Source: an uncultured Bacilli bacterium (lineage in GTDB: Bacteria; Bacillota_I; Bacilli_A; RF39; UBA660). Taken from it: 52,818 nucleotides of DNA. Below the pieces are notes generated by a model that searched no databases, was not told the DNA's origin, and worked only from the letters and a program-made list of their open reading frames with translations. Within the stretch, counting starts at the first letter, position 1. Every line of letters begins with the position of its first letter. The stretch is from contig CAKOLT010000004.1 in NCBI GenBank assembly GCA_934096315.1, positions 1 through 52,818 of the forward strand, read 5' to 3'. The position numbers and the translations under genes are program-made. Shown piece by piece: positions 8,719 through 16,016 of this stretch.

Positions 8719-8925
8719 AAAAAAAGATCAAATATAGTCAAGGAGAGATAACCTCGGTACCATCCTTATTTGATCTTAATTTAATTAACGACTGTAAGCC
8801 GGCTTACTATTAATAAGCACTCAGAGGTAGTAATTACATAAAATTATTATTAGTTTCCACCAAACACTAACTCTCTATTAACTCTCTTATATAACCATGT
8901 CCTCATCTTAGATTTATATAAAAAT
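8719..8925 (-). promoter_or_regulatory. T-box riboswitch of thrS
   Basis: Minus-strand leader of thrS. The T-box core reads GGATGGTACCGAGG (the usual core is GGGTGGNACCGCG), complementary to the NCCA end of uncharged tRNA. Upstream is a Stem I-like region with the conserved GAGAGTTAGTG and GGTGGAAAC stretches and, on its 3' side, ATTACTACCTCTGAG, where ACT or ACC would be a threonine specifier. Downstream is a terminator, AAGATCAAAT (8768-8777) paired with ATTTGATCTT (8724-8733) and a run of T, that encloses the T-box. Uncharged tRNA-Thr should favour the antiterminator and switch thrS on. Confidence 0.9.
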
Positions 8926-8938
8926 TTAAAAACAAAAT

Positions 8939-9015
8939 TGGTGACCCGTACGGGATTTGAACCCATGAATGCATGCGTGAAAGGCATGTGTGTTAAACCA
9001 CTTCACCAACGGGCC
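8939..9015 (-). tRNA. tRNA-Glu (TTC)
   Basis: Seven-base acceptor GGCCCGT/ACGGGTC, T arm with GGTTCAAATCC, and a CATGC/GCATG anticodon stem around the loop CTTTCAC, giving anticodon TTC. The CCA end is encoded (8939-8941). It follows tRNA-Ile on the same strand and lies directly upstream of the thrS leader. Confidence 0.95.
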
Positions 9016-9033
9016 ATTAACACAAATACAAAA

Positions 9034-9110
<77 letters not shown>

Positions 9111-9130
9111 ATTTTGCACATCGCTCGTTA

Positions 9131-9159
9131 ATTATAGCATATTATATGAGGTAATGCAA
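9131..9159 (-). promoter_or_regulatory. Promoter of the tRNA-Ile/Glu unit
   Basis: On the minus strand TTGCAT (9154-9159), a 17-nt spacer and a perfect TATAAT (9131-9136), about 20 nt upstream of tRNA-Ile. I see no separate clear promoter between tRNA-Glu and the thrS leader, so read-through into thrS is possible. Confidence 0.75.
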
Positions 9160-9251
9160 TAGTTTTTTCACATTTTTTATAATTTTTAATCATTTTTGTT
9201 ATAAAAATTCCTAAATATTAAAAAAATCTACTAAATTTATATAATATATAA

Positions 9252-9282
9252 ATAGACTGTCATAAATAAATCAACAGCCTAT
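9252..9282 (-). terminator. Probable terminator after mbl
   Basis: Nine-base stem with one G-T wobble, arms 9252-9260 and 9274-9282, just after the mbl stop. The tail is AT-rich rather than a clean T-run, so it may be a weak terminator. Confidence 0.45.
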
Positions 9283-9288
9283 TATACA

Positions 9289-10287
9289 TTATCTCTCAAT
9301 CATATGCACATTATCTAAAAGAACACCAGTTCCCTCAGCAACACACGTAAGTGGACTTTCCGCAACAAAGACAGGAACTTTTAACTCTTGTGCTAAAAGT
9401 AAATTAAAACCATCTACTAAAGAACCTCCACCAGTAATAACAATACCTTTATCAATAATATCAGCAGCAAGTTCTGGAGGAGTTTGCTCTAAAATACCCT
9501 TAATTGCATGAATAATAGTATAAACACTCTCTCTTAAACCTTCCTCAACCTCATCACTTGTAAGCGTAATAGTATGCGGAAGACCAGTAACTAAATCTCT
9601 ACCTCTAACTTCCATCTTTTCATTCCTATTACCAGGAAAAACAGTACCAATATTTATCTTAATATCCTCTGCTGTCCTCTCTCCCACAAGTAGTTTATAC
9701 TTATCCTTTATATATTTAACAATATCATTATCAAAAGCATTCCCTGCAATTCTAATAGAAGTACTATTAACAATACCTCCCAATGATAAAATAGCAATAT
9801 CTGTAGTTCCACCACCAATATCAATAACCATATTGCCACTTGGTTTAGAAATATCCATACCAGCTCCTACTGCAGCAACCTTAGGTTCTTCCTCTAAGAA
9901 AACTTTCTTAGCCCCAGTTCTCTCAGCAGCTTCTTTAATAGCATTCTTCTCAACCTGAGTTATATTAGAGGGACAACAAATAAGTATCCTAGGTCTACAA
10001 AAGAAACTTTTACCATTTACCTTTTTGATAAAATAATTAAGCATAACCTCCGTTGTTTCAAAATCTGCAATAACACCATCCTTCATAGGCTTAATTGCTT
10101 TAACTTTCCCCGGAGTTCTACCAAGCATCTCATGAGCCTCTGTTCCAACAGCAAGAGGTTTCTTCGTTTCAGAATCAATTGCCACAACACTAGGTTCATT
10201 AAGTACAATACCTTGTCCTTTTATATATATAAGTACATTAGCAGTCCCCAAATCTATTCCAATATCTTTATTAAACATATTAAACAT
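9289..10287 (-). CDS. mbl: Rod-shape actin homologue MreB/Mbl
   Basis: 332 residues, standard MreB length. It polymerises on the inner membrane face and guides lateral wall synthesis. The ATPase blocks are clear: D-I-G-I-D-L-G-T-A-N near the N-terminus (phosphate 1), V-I-D-I-G-G-G-T-T-D (phosphate 2) and I-T-G-G-G-S-L-V-D-G (adenosine). The position directly downstream of spoIIID is the Bacillus mbl arrangement, so I prefer mbl to mreB. A GTG four codons upstream is open, but GGTGAG is positioned for the ATG at 10287. mreC and mreD are not in the window. Confidence 0.92.
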   Translation of the reverse strand: MFNMFNKDIGIDLGTANVLIYIKGQGIVLNEPSVVAIDSETKKPLAVGTEAHEMLGRTPGKVKAIKPMKDGVIADFETTEVMLNYFIKKVNGKSFFCRPRILICCPSNITQVEKNAIKEAAERTGAKKVFLEEEPKVAAVGAGMDISKPSGNMVIDIGGGTTDIAILSLGGIVNSTSIRIAGNAFDNDIVKYIKDKYKLLVGERTAEDIKINIGTVFPGNRNEKMEVRGRDLVTGLPHTITLTSDEVEEGLRESVYTIIHAIKGILEQTPPELAADIIDKGIVITGGGSLVDGFNLLLAQELKVPVFVAESPLTCVAEGTGVLLDNVHMIER

Positions 10288-10347
10288 ACATCTCACCAAC
10301 CTTTTTAAACTATTTTACCACAAATTACCTATTTTGAATAGCATTTT

Positions 10348-10599
10348 CTACCCTTTTTCCAAAAATTTCTGTCTTGTAGACTCTCCCCCACGTATATGTC
10401 TAATTAGAGTATGATATCTAAGTACCTTATTCACCTCTTCATAAACAGAAGCATCAATATTAAAAAGTCTATCATTTAAATCCTTATGTACAGTACTCTT
10501 ACTAACCCCAAAAATATTAGCAATCTGTCTAATAGTATCTCCAGTATTTAAAATATAGTTACTCTCATCAAGCACTCTTTTAATTATTCTCTTATCCAT
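10348..10599 (-). CDS. spoIIID: Sporulation transcription regulator SpoIIID
   Basis: 83 residues, matching SpoIIID. A helix-turn-helix occupies about residues 20-45 (T-I-R-Q-I-A-N-I-F-G-V-S-K-S-T-V-H-K-D), and the basic C-terminal end R-H-I-R-G-G-E-S-T-R-Q-K-F is the family signature. In the mother cell it tunes the SigE regulon and helps the change to SigK. AAGGAGAAGAT precedes the ATG. It sits between spoIIQ and mbl as in Bacillus. Confidence 0.95.
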   Translation of the reverse strand: MDKRIIKRVLDESNYILNTGDTIRQIANIFGVSKSTVHKDLNDRLFNIDASVYEEVNKVLRYHTLIRHIRGGESTRQKFLEKG

Positions 10600-10644
10600 A
10601 TCTTCTCCTTAGTACATAATATTATGAAAAAAGCAGGTAAATAC

Positions 10645-11286
10645 CTACAAATCCTTTAAATTTTTATTAAAGTATTCATTAGGATTAACAACCATACCTT
10701 GATGACTTAGCTCAAAATGAAGACCATTATCAACATCATTATATATGCTACTTTTTCCACTCTTCGCAATTACTTGCCCTTGCATTACTGTATCATCTTT
10801 TTTTACATTAACGTCTCCTAAACCTTGATAAACACTTATAATATCATTATTATGTCTAATTTCCACAGTAGTACCTAGTATCTCATTTTCTTCTACCTTA
10901 GTAACAGTACCATCTAAAATACTAACAACATCAAAAGCATTGTCACATCGATAATCAATACCTGAATTTTGCATATATGTATTACCATAATAAATAATTG
11001 CATCCTCTTGTCCCTTACTCTCAGCCTTATAATCATAATAATCCTTATACACACTTACTGTATTATCCATATAAGGCTTAATTATCTCTATATCATTTGC
11101 AATAACAGGAATATAATTATCCTGAGGTTTAACTACTGAGTCATCAACATAATCATTAACACTCTTATCCTTAAGAATAGAATTTTTAATAATATCATTA
11201 ACCATAAATAAAGAAACTACAAATAAAACAAAAGCCAAAACATAAATACCTGAAGTAGCCACTAACCTAAATCTTTTTTTAATCAT
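10645..11286 (-). CDS. spoIIQ: SpoIIQ-type LytM/M23 protein with a degenerate metal site
   Basis: 213 residues from the ATG at 11286, which has AGAGGTG in front; a further in-frame start at 11316 lacks one. An N-terminal anchor helix (about 13-33) is followed by an exterior region and a LytM domain in the C-terminal half. Two of the expected zinc ligands are changed: the HxGxD block reads N-S-G-I-D-Y and the HxH block reads G-L-H-F-E-L. The protein is therefore likely non-hydrolytic, as for Bacillus SpoIIQ, which bridges to SpoIIIAH across the intermembrane space around the forespore. It lies between spoIID and spoIIID. Confidence 0.88.
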   Translation of the reverse strand: MIKKRFRLVATSGIYVLAFVLFVVSLFMVNDIIKNSILKDKSVNDYVDDSVVKPQDNYIPVIANDIEIIKPYMDNTVSVYKDYYDYKAESKGQEDAIIYYGNTYMQNSGIDYRCDNAFDVVSILDGTVTKVEENEILGTTVEIRHNNDIISVYQGLGDVNVKKDDTVMQGQVIAKSGKSSIYNDVDNGLHFELSHQGMVVNPNEYFNKNLKDL

Positions 11287-11338
11287 TTTTTTCACCTCTA
11301 ATATAAGTATCAACAAAAAAATAAATAATATACATATT

Positions 11339-12322
11339 TTATATTTTTTTTATACTTACTCCCGTATAATAGTGAAATAAAATATCTTTATAATTATAAC
11401 CTTCCAAAGCCATTCCAAGTGCACCATACTGACTCATACCAACACCATGACCATAACCACTAGTATTTATGATTACATTACTACCAACTCTTTCAAAATT
11501 AAAATCAAGAGATCTTAATCCAAGTTTATTATAAACATCCATTGCTTTAAAAGAAACATCATTAATCTTTAAACTAATAACTCTACCACTACTACTTTTA
11601 ACAACATCACTTACATTAAATGAATCACTATAACTAATACCAAGTTTCTCATAAAAATTAACTAAACTAATAGATATGCTATTTTTAAATGCCGTAGATA
11701 CTTTACTATCCCAAACACTTTCCACACTCTTTAAATAAGGAAGAGAAAAAGAAAAAACAACATCAGCATTTTCCGTATATCCATTACTTGTAGAAAAAAA
11801 CAAAGCATCAACAACTTCCCCATTATACTCTAAATATTCCCCCAAAGTATCATTTACACAAGAAACAAGTTTATTAATATTTTTAACATAATCACCTCCC
11901 CATGCTTCTTTCAAATAATCTCTATCCAAATAAACCTGATTCATAATAGAATCAACAACATCAAACTCATTGTCTTTATTATATTCCATTCTTTTAAGAA
12001 CATAACTTCTCGCCGCAACAGCCTGTGCCTTAAGAGCCTCAGGTTCAAAATAAACAGGCATTTCCCCTGCAAGGACCCCAACAATATATTCCTCAAGAGA
12101 TATATTATCAATTCTTCCAAGCCCTACTCTCTTAACTCTAACAGAAAGACTATTAACATAATCTAGTCTAATTTCTTTAACAACATAATTATTAGAATAA
12201 TAAACAATAACAAAAGGAAGAAAAAATATAATAATTACAAATAAAAATAACTTTTTCATAAATAAATTATATAACCAAATTCTAAAAAATAATGTCAAAA
12301 AAAGTATGCCATAAGCATACAT
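11339..12322 (-). CDS. spoIID: Stage II sporulation protein D (lytic transglycosylase)
   Basis: Peptidoglycan-cleaving enzyme of the engulfment machine, anchored in the mother-cell membrane. Core motifs: S-L-E-E-Y-I-V-G-V-L-A-G-E-M-P with the catalytic glutamate, then A-L-K-A-Q-A-V-A-A-R-S-Y, and near the end S-G-Y-G-H-G-V-G-M-S-Q-Y-G-A. The longest form (327 residues) starts at 12322 and overlaps the ywzB stop as TAATG, suggesting coupling. A start at 12259 gives a 306-residue protein with a cleaner signal anchor (M-K-K-L-F-L-F-V-I-I-I) but no clear ribosome site. I keep the longer form; the true start is open. Confidence 0.92.
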   Translation of the reverse strand: MYAYGILFLTLFFRIWLYNLFMKKLFLFVIIIFFLPFVIVYYSNNYVVKEIRLDYVNSLSVRVKRVGLGRIDNISLEEYIVGVLAGEMPVYFEPEALKAQAVAARSYVLKRMEYNKDNEFDVVDSIMNQVYLDRDYLKEAWGGDYVKNINKLVSCVNDTLGEYLEYNGEVVDALFFSTSNGYTENADVVFSFSLPYLKSVESVWDSKVSTAFKNSISISLVNFYEKLGISYSDSFNVSDVVKSSSGRVISLKINDVSFKAMDVYNKLGLRSLDFNFERVGSNVIINTSGYGHGVGMSQYGALGMALEGYNYKDILFHYYTGVSIKKI

Positions 12323-12510
12323 TAACTAAGTGCGGTTAAAAAATCATAAAGAAAATTAGTAAATAAATAAGAAGTACAAAATACAAGTATCATATAAAAT
12401 ATCCTACTTTGCATATATCTATTTTTCTTAAATATAACATTTAAATTAACCCCATCATAAAGCCACACAACAAGAGGAATAACCAGTAAATAAAGAACAA
12501 ACTTAACCAT
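12322..12510 (-). CDS. ywzB: DUF1146 / YwzB-family small membrane protein
   Basis: 62 residues with two membrane helices (about 2-20 and 37-57) around a short basic loop V-I-F-K-K-N-R-Y-M-Q-S-R. Sequence pattern and position next to murA/spoIID genes match YwzB of Bacillus, whose function is unknown. It overlaps the end of rpiB by 8 nt and the start of spoIID by 1 nt, so the three are translated together. Confidence 0.8.
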   Translation of the reverse strand: MVKFVLYLLVIPLVVWLYDGVNLNVIFKKNRYMQSRIFYMILVFCTSYLFTNFLYDFLTALS

Positions 12511-12943
12511 TTTCTATATCCCTAATTTTATTATTCCTATTAATATATTTATTAACATTAGAAAATGGTGTATTAATGAAACTAACAACAATCTCTTTAA
12601 GTAAATTATCCTCAATATCTTCAGATAATGCTATAACATTTGCATCATTATGACTCCTACATAACAAAGCTTCACTAACATTACAAACTTTAGCACAATA
12701 AACACCTTTAACCTTATTAAGAGCTATACTCATACCAATACCAGTACCACAAATAGCAATACCCATCTGTACATCCCCATTAACAATACCTTTTCCTAGT
12801 TTTAAAGCATAATCAGGAAAATCAACCGGATCATCAGTCTTTGTTCCATAATCAACAACTTCATGACCAATATTAGTTAAAAACTTTTCAAGTACTATTT
12901 TACTCTTAAGTCCCCTGTGATCATTAGTTATACCTATTTTCAT
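12503..12943 (-). CDS. rpiB: Ribose-5-phosphate isomerase B
   Basis: 146 residues, standard RpiB/LacAB size. It interconverts ribose 5-phosphate and ribulose 5-phosphate in the pentose phosphate pathway. Seen: T-N-D-H-R-G at the N-terminus, the anion loop G-I-A-I-C-G-T-G-I-G-M with the catalytic cysteine, and S-H-N-D-A-N-V-I-A-L. The start at 12943 has AGAGAG upstream and a promoter 25 nt further. It heads the unit rpiB-ywzB-spoIID-spoIIQ-spoIIID-mbl; rpiB is not part of the Bacillus sporulation cluster. Confidence 0.93.
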   Translation of the reverse strand: MKIGITNDHRGLKSKIVLEKFLTNIGHEVVDYGTKTDDPVDFPDYALKLGKGIVNGDVQMGIAICGTGIGMSIALNKVKGVYCAKVCNVSEALLCRSHNDANVIALSEDIEDNLLKEIVVSFINTPFSNVNKYINRNNKIRDIENG

Positions 12944-12967
12944 TATATCAACTCTCTTTCTAATAAA

Positions 12968-12996
12968 ATTATAGCATAATAGCAAAATTAAGTAAA
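12968..12996 (-). promoter_or_regulatory. Promoter of the rpiB-ywzB-spoIID unit
   Basis: On the minus strand TTTACT (12991-12996), a 17-nt spacer and a perfect TATAAT (12968-12973), some 25 nt from the rpiB ATG. The -35 overlaps the last arm of the rpmE terminator-like stem. Confidence 0.65.
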
Positions 12997-13022
12997 CAAA
13001 AAAGCAAACAAAGCGTTTACTT
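12990..13022 (-). terminator. Possible weak terminator after rpmE
   Basis: Eight-base stem AAGTAAAC (13015-13022 on the minus strand) with GTTTACTT (12990-12997), followed by AATTTT. The loop carries a T-run. It follows the rpmE stop and could separate rpmE from rpiB. Confidence 0.35.
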
Positions 13023-13035
13023 ACATATAACAAAA

Positions 13036-13248
13036 TTATGCTTCTTTTTTATCAAAACCATATTTCTTATTAAATTTATCCACTTGTCCTTTTCTTCCAC
13101 CAGTAGTTTGTTTACCTGTATAAAAAGGATGACAATTGCTACAAACTTCAACGTGTATTTTATCTTTAGTAGAATTAGTCTTAAAAGTATTTCCACACGC
13201 ACATGTAACTGTAGACTCTACATATTTTGGATGAATATTAGCCTTCAT
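13036..13248 (-). CDS. rpmE: Ribosomal protein L31, zinc-binding type
   Basis: 70 residues. Zinc ligands are present as C-A-C and C-S-N-C, so this is the C+ form used when zinc is ample. H-P-F-Y-T-G-K-Q and the C-terminal G-R-K-G-Q-V-D-K-F-N-K-K-Y-G match L31. AAGGAG 8 nt upstream sets the start at 13248; the longer reading frame runs back into the intergenic region and is not used. Confidence 0.95.
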   Translation of the reverse strand: MKANIHPKYVESTVTCACGNTFKTNSTKDKIHVEVCSNCHPFYTGKQTTGGRKGQVDKFNKKYGFDKKEA

Positions 13249-13306
13249 TTCTTTCTCTCCTTCCGCCATGACACAAGTCATAGTAATAAATACTTCAAAT
13301 ATTATA

Positions 13307-13984
13307 TCAAGAATTTTTAATTTTTTCAACTATTATTTGAAAAATTTTATTATAATCCTCTATTTTTATGCACTTATCATTAATATTTTTATAATTATCC
13401 TTAATAAAACTAACATCCACATAAATAAAACCATTACTTTTAACCATATCAGCAAGTTCTAAATTAACATAATTAACAATATCTTCCTTACCCTTAATAT
13501 TATTATAAAATCCCGTTACAAAAACAAGTTTATGATTATATCTATTAATTAGTCCAAGTAAAGTTTCCATATCATCAAGCATTTCATGAATATATCCAAA
13601 AATATCCCCCTTATCCATAAGAAGACGAGAATAAAGTTCATTATTACCTATAGATAAAGTAATAATATCAGATCTCTTTAAAGCTTGATTTATATAAACC
13701 TCACCCTTAACATCATAAACATAATCATTATACTTAATCATCCTAATAAGATCAGTAATCCTATAAGAATAATCCACAAACAAATTATTAAATTTTTCTA
13801 ACTTTTTCTCATTCTTTAAATAATCACTAATCATATTATCATAACCCGTATGAAAACTATTATCACAAAAACTTTTCCCAAGACCGTCTCCAAGAGATAA
13901 ATAGTAATATTCTTCTTTTTCTGTAACAAAGTAGACAATATAACAAGACAAAAAAAGAACTAATACAAATAAAATCTTCTTCAT
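13307..13984 (-). CDS. SGNH-hydrolase-like exported protein with an altered nucleophile motif
   Basis: 225 residues. An N-terminal signal or anchor helix (3-20) is followed by S-L-G-D-G-L-G-K-S, corresponding to block I (GDS) of SGNH hydrolases but with Gly where the catalytic Ser normally sits. Block III reads S-I-G-N-N-E-L in place of GxND. The fold call follows from these blocks and from the alternating helices and V-F-V-T-G-F strand. Either a nearby residue takes over or the protein is a non-catalytic binder. Twelve nt after murA and probably co-transcribed. It is the only host gene I found that ends in TGA. Confidence 0.6.
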   Translation of the reverse strand: MKKILFVLVLFLSCYIVYFVTEKEEYYYLSLGDGLGKSFCDNSFHTGYDNMISDYLKNEKKLEKFNNLFVDYSYRITDLIRMIKYNDYVYDVKGEVYINQALKRSDIITLSIGNNELYSRLLMDKGDIFGYIHEMLDDMETLLGLINRYNHKLVFVTGFYNNIKGKEDIVNYVNLELADMVKSNGFIYVDVSFIKDNYKNINDKCIKIEDYNKIFQIIVEKIKNS

Positions 13985-13996
13985 ACTAAATTATAT

Positions 13997-15247
13997 TTAT
14001 ATTATTTCTATTTTAGCACCCACATTACTAAGTTTAGATACAATATCCTCATACCCTCTTAAAATAAAATGTATATTATCAAGGGTAGTAACACCCTCTG
14101 CAATAAGACCACAAATAAGAAGTGAAGCTCCCCCCCTTAAATCAGTAGCAGTTACATCTCTACCATACAAAGGAGTAGGTCCTTTAACAATAGCAAATTC
14201 ATTATTAATAACCTCTATATTAGCTCCCATTCTAACAGTATCCGCAATATTTTGAAATCTATTTTCATATATAGTCTCATAAACCATACTAAATCCTTCA
14301 CATTGTGTTAAAAAAGGAATCATTATCTGCTGAAGATCAGTAGGAAATCCAGGATAAACAAGCGTCTTAATATTAATATGTTTATAATTAGAAGTTTTCT
14401 TTATTAAAACATAATCAACTCCAATTTCCATATTAACTCCAGACTCTTTTAATTTAGAAGTAAGTGACTCAACATGACTAGGAATAATCTTAGATATTCT
14501 TAAATTTTCTCCAAGAAGAGCCCCAATAACTATATAAGTACCAGCCTCTATTCTATCAGGAATAACCTCATGAAATCCACCATGTAAATAATTAACTCCC
14601 CTAATTTTAATTACACCAGTACCCGCACCCCTTATTTTAGCCCCCATATTATTAAGAAATGTAGCAACATTTACAATCTCAGGTTCCATCGCAGCATTTT
14701 CAATTGTGGTAGTTCCTTTTGCTTTAACCGCTGCTAGCATAATATTAATTGTAGCCCCAACACTAGGAACATCTAAATAAATTTTTGCTCCCTTTAACTC
14801 TTTAGCTTCAATGTGAAAGAAATCACCTTCAGGAGTAATCTTAGCACCAAGTTGTTTAAATCCCTTTAAATGTAAATCAATAGGTCTTTCTCCAATAGAA
14901 CATCCCCCTGGAAAATATATACAAGCTTTTTTAAACTTACCAAGTAAAGCTCCCATAAAATAATAAGAAGCTCTAAGTTTTTTAGAAAGTTCCGAAGGAA
15001 TAACATCATTAACAATATTTTCTGAATTAACAGTTACTGTACAACCATTTCTAGTAACATCAGCCTTTAAATAAGTAAGAATATTCTCCAAATCATCAAT
15101 ATCTGAAATATTAGGAACATTATTAATACTAACAACCTCATCACAAAGTATCGAAGCTGGAATTAGTGCTACAGCACTATTTTTAGCACCACTAACCACA
15201 ATCTCTCCTGATAATTTTTGTCCTCCTATAATCTTAAATTTAGACAT
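13997..15247 (-). CDS. murA: UDP-N-acetylglucosamine 1-carboxyvinyltransferase
   Basis: 416 residues. First committed step of peptidoglycan synthesis: transfers enolpyruvate from PEP to UDP-GlcNAc. The N-terminal S-G-A-K-N-S-A carries the conserved Lys-Asn, and the catalytic loop reads G-G-C-S-I-G-E-R-P-I-D-L-H, keeping the cysteine that reacts with fosfomycin. R-G-G-A-S-L near the end is also conserved. GTAGGAGGTAGGGAT precedes the ATG. It has a promoter about 100 nt upstream with a hairpin-plus-T-run between promoter and start. Confidence 0.96.
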   Translation of the reverse strand: MSKFKIIGGQKLSGEIVVSGAKNSAVALIPASILCDEVVSINNVPNISDIDDLENILTYLKADVTRNGCTVTVNSENIVNDVIPSELSKKLRASYYFMGALLGKFKKACIYFPGGCSIGERPIDLHLKGFKQLGAKITPEGDFFHIEAKELKGAKIYLDVPSVGATINIMLAAVKAKGTTTIENAAMEPEIVNVATFLNNMGAKIRGAGTGVIKIRGVNYLHGGFHEVIPDRIEAGTYIVIGALLGENLRISKIIPSHVESLTSKLKESGVNMEIGVDYVLIKKTSNYKHINIKTLVYPGFPTDLQQIMIPFLTQCEGFSMVYETIYENRFQNIADTVRMGANIEVINNEFAIVKGPTPLYGRDVTATDLRGGASLLICGLIAEGVTTLDNIHFILRGYEDIVSKLSNVGAKIEII

Positions 15248-15298
15248 ATCCCTACCTCCTACAATATTTTATGAACATTAATTTTTTTTGTTAACAAT

Positions 15299-15326
15299 TT
15301 AAAAAGGCATCTAAACTAACCATGCC
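15299..15326 (-). terminator. Terminator-like hairpin in the murA leader
   Basis: On the minus strand GGCAT (15322-15326) pairs with ATGCC (15306-15310) and TTTTT follows. It lies between the murA promoter and murA, so it could be an attenuator or could end a transcript of about 40 nt. A 12-codon reading frame (ATG at about 15329) overlaps it. Confidence 0.45.
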
Positions 15327-15345
15327 CATAAACCCTTACGCCATT

Positions 15346-15374
15346 ATTCTATCACAAAAAAAAGACAATTGCAA
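15346..15374 (-). promoter_or_regulatory. Promoter of murA
   Basis: On the minus strand TTGCAA (15369-15374), a 17-nt spacer and TAGAAT (15346-15351) with TG one base upstream (extended -10). From here to 15641 (about 270 nt) I see only AT-rich sequence with no gene or clear element. Confidence 0.65.
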
Positions 15375-15641
15375 GTAATATCTGTTTGGTAAATTTTTTT
15401 TCAAATATGAAGTATTGCACTTGAATTATAAATATAAGAGTAATATCTAAAATAGCAGTATTTTCAAAATAAACACACAGATATTTTCAATTAGAAACTC
15501 ACAATATACAAAAAGAAAAAAATAGAAATATATATATACCTAAATTTAAAATATTTAACATAAAACTCTTACGAACTAATAAATTATATTTTCTACTTTT
15601 TCTTTGAATAACTATATCTCGGGCTACAATAATTATATAAT

Positions 15642-16016
15642 TTATCCCTTATCTATATCAGTTCTTCCACTTATCCTATTATCACTATCCTTAATCCAAA
15701 GATAATATTTTTTATATTCAAAGTAAGAAGTCACCACCTTATTATTATCAATTTTACTCCAACATAAAGAATCTACACTCGGAACACTTTTAGTAGTTTT
15801 TAAACAGTATTCTGTCGAATTTCCAAAAGTTGTTATTACAAGTTTACCATTTTCTTTAATCACACTATCTACTTTAGCAGTCATATCTTCATTAGGCTTA
15901 GCATAATACTGATTATTATTATCATCAGGTATAATATTTTTAGCAGCAATAAAACTAAATACTATCAAAATAAAGACACCCCCTAGGACAATAAATGTAC
16001 TACTATTATTTTTCAT
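15642..16016 (-). CDS. Membrane-anchored small protein of unknown function
   Basis: 124 residues: one N-terminal helix (8-25), then a soluble domain of about 90 residues that would face outward, with two cysteines (71 and 85) and a strand-rich pattern ending Y-Y-L-W-I-K-D. I do not recognise the family. It overlaps the end of the P-type ATPase gene by 11 nt, so it belongs to that operon and may be an accessory of the pump. Confidence 0.65.
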   Translation of the reverse strand: MKNNSSTFIVLGGVFILIVFSFIAAKNIIPDDNNNQYYAKPNEDMTAKVDSVIKENGKLVITTFGNSTEYCLKTTKSVPSVDSLCWSKIDNNKVVTSYFEYKKYYLWIKDSDNRISGRTDIDKG

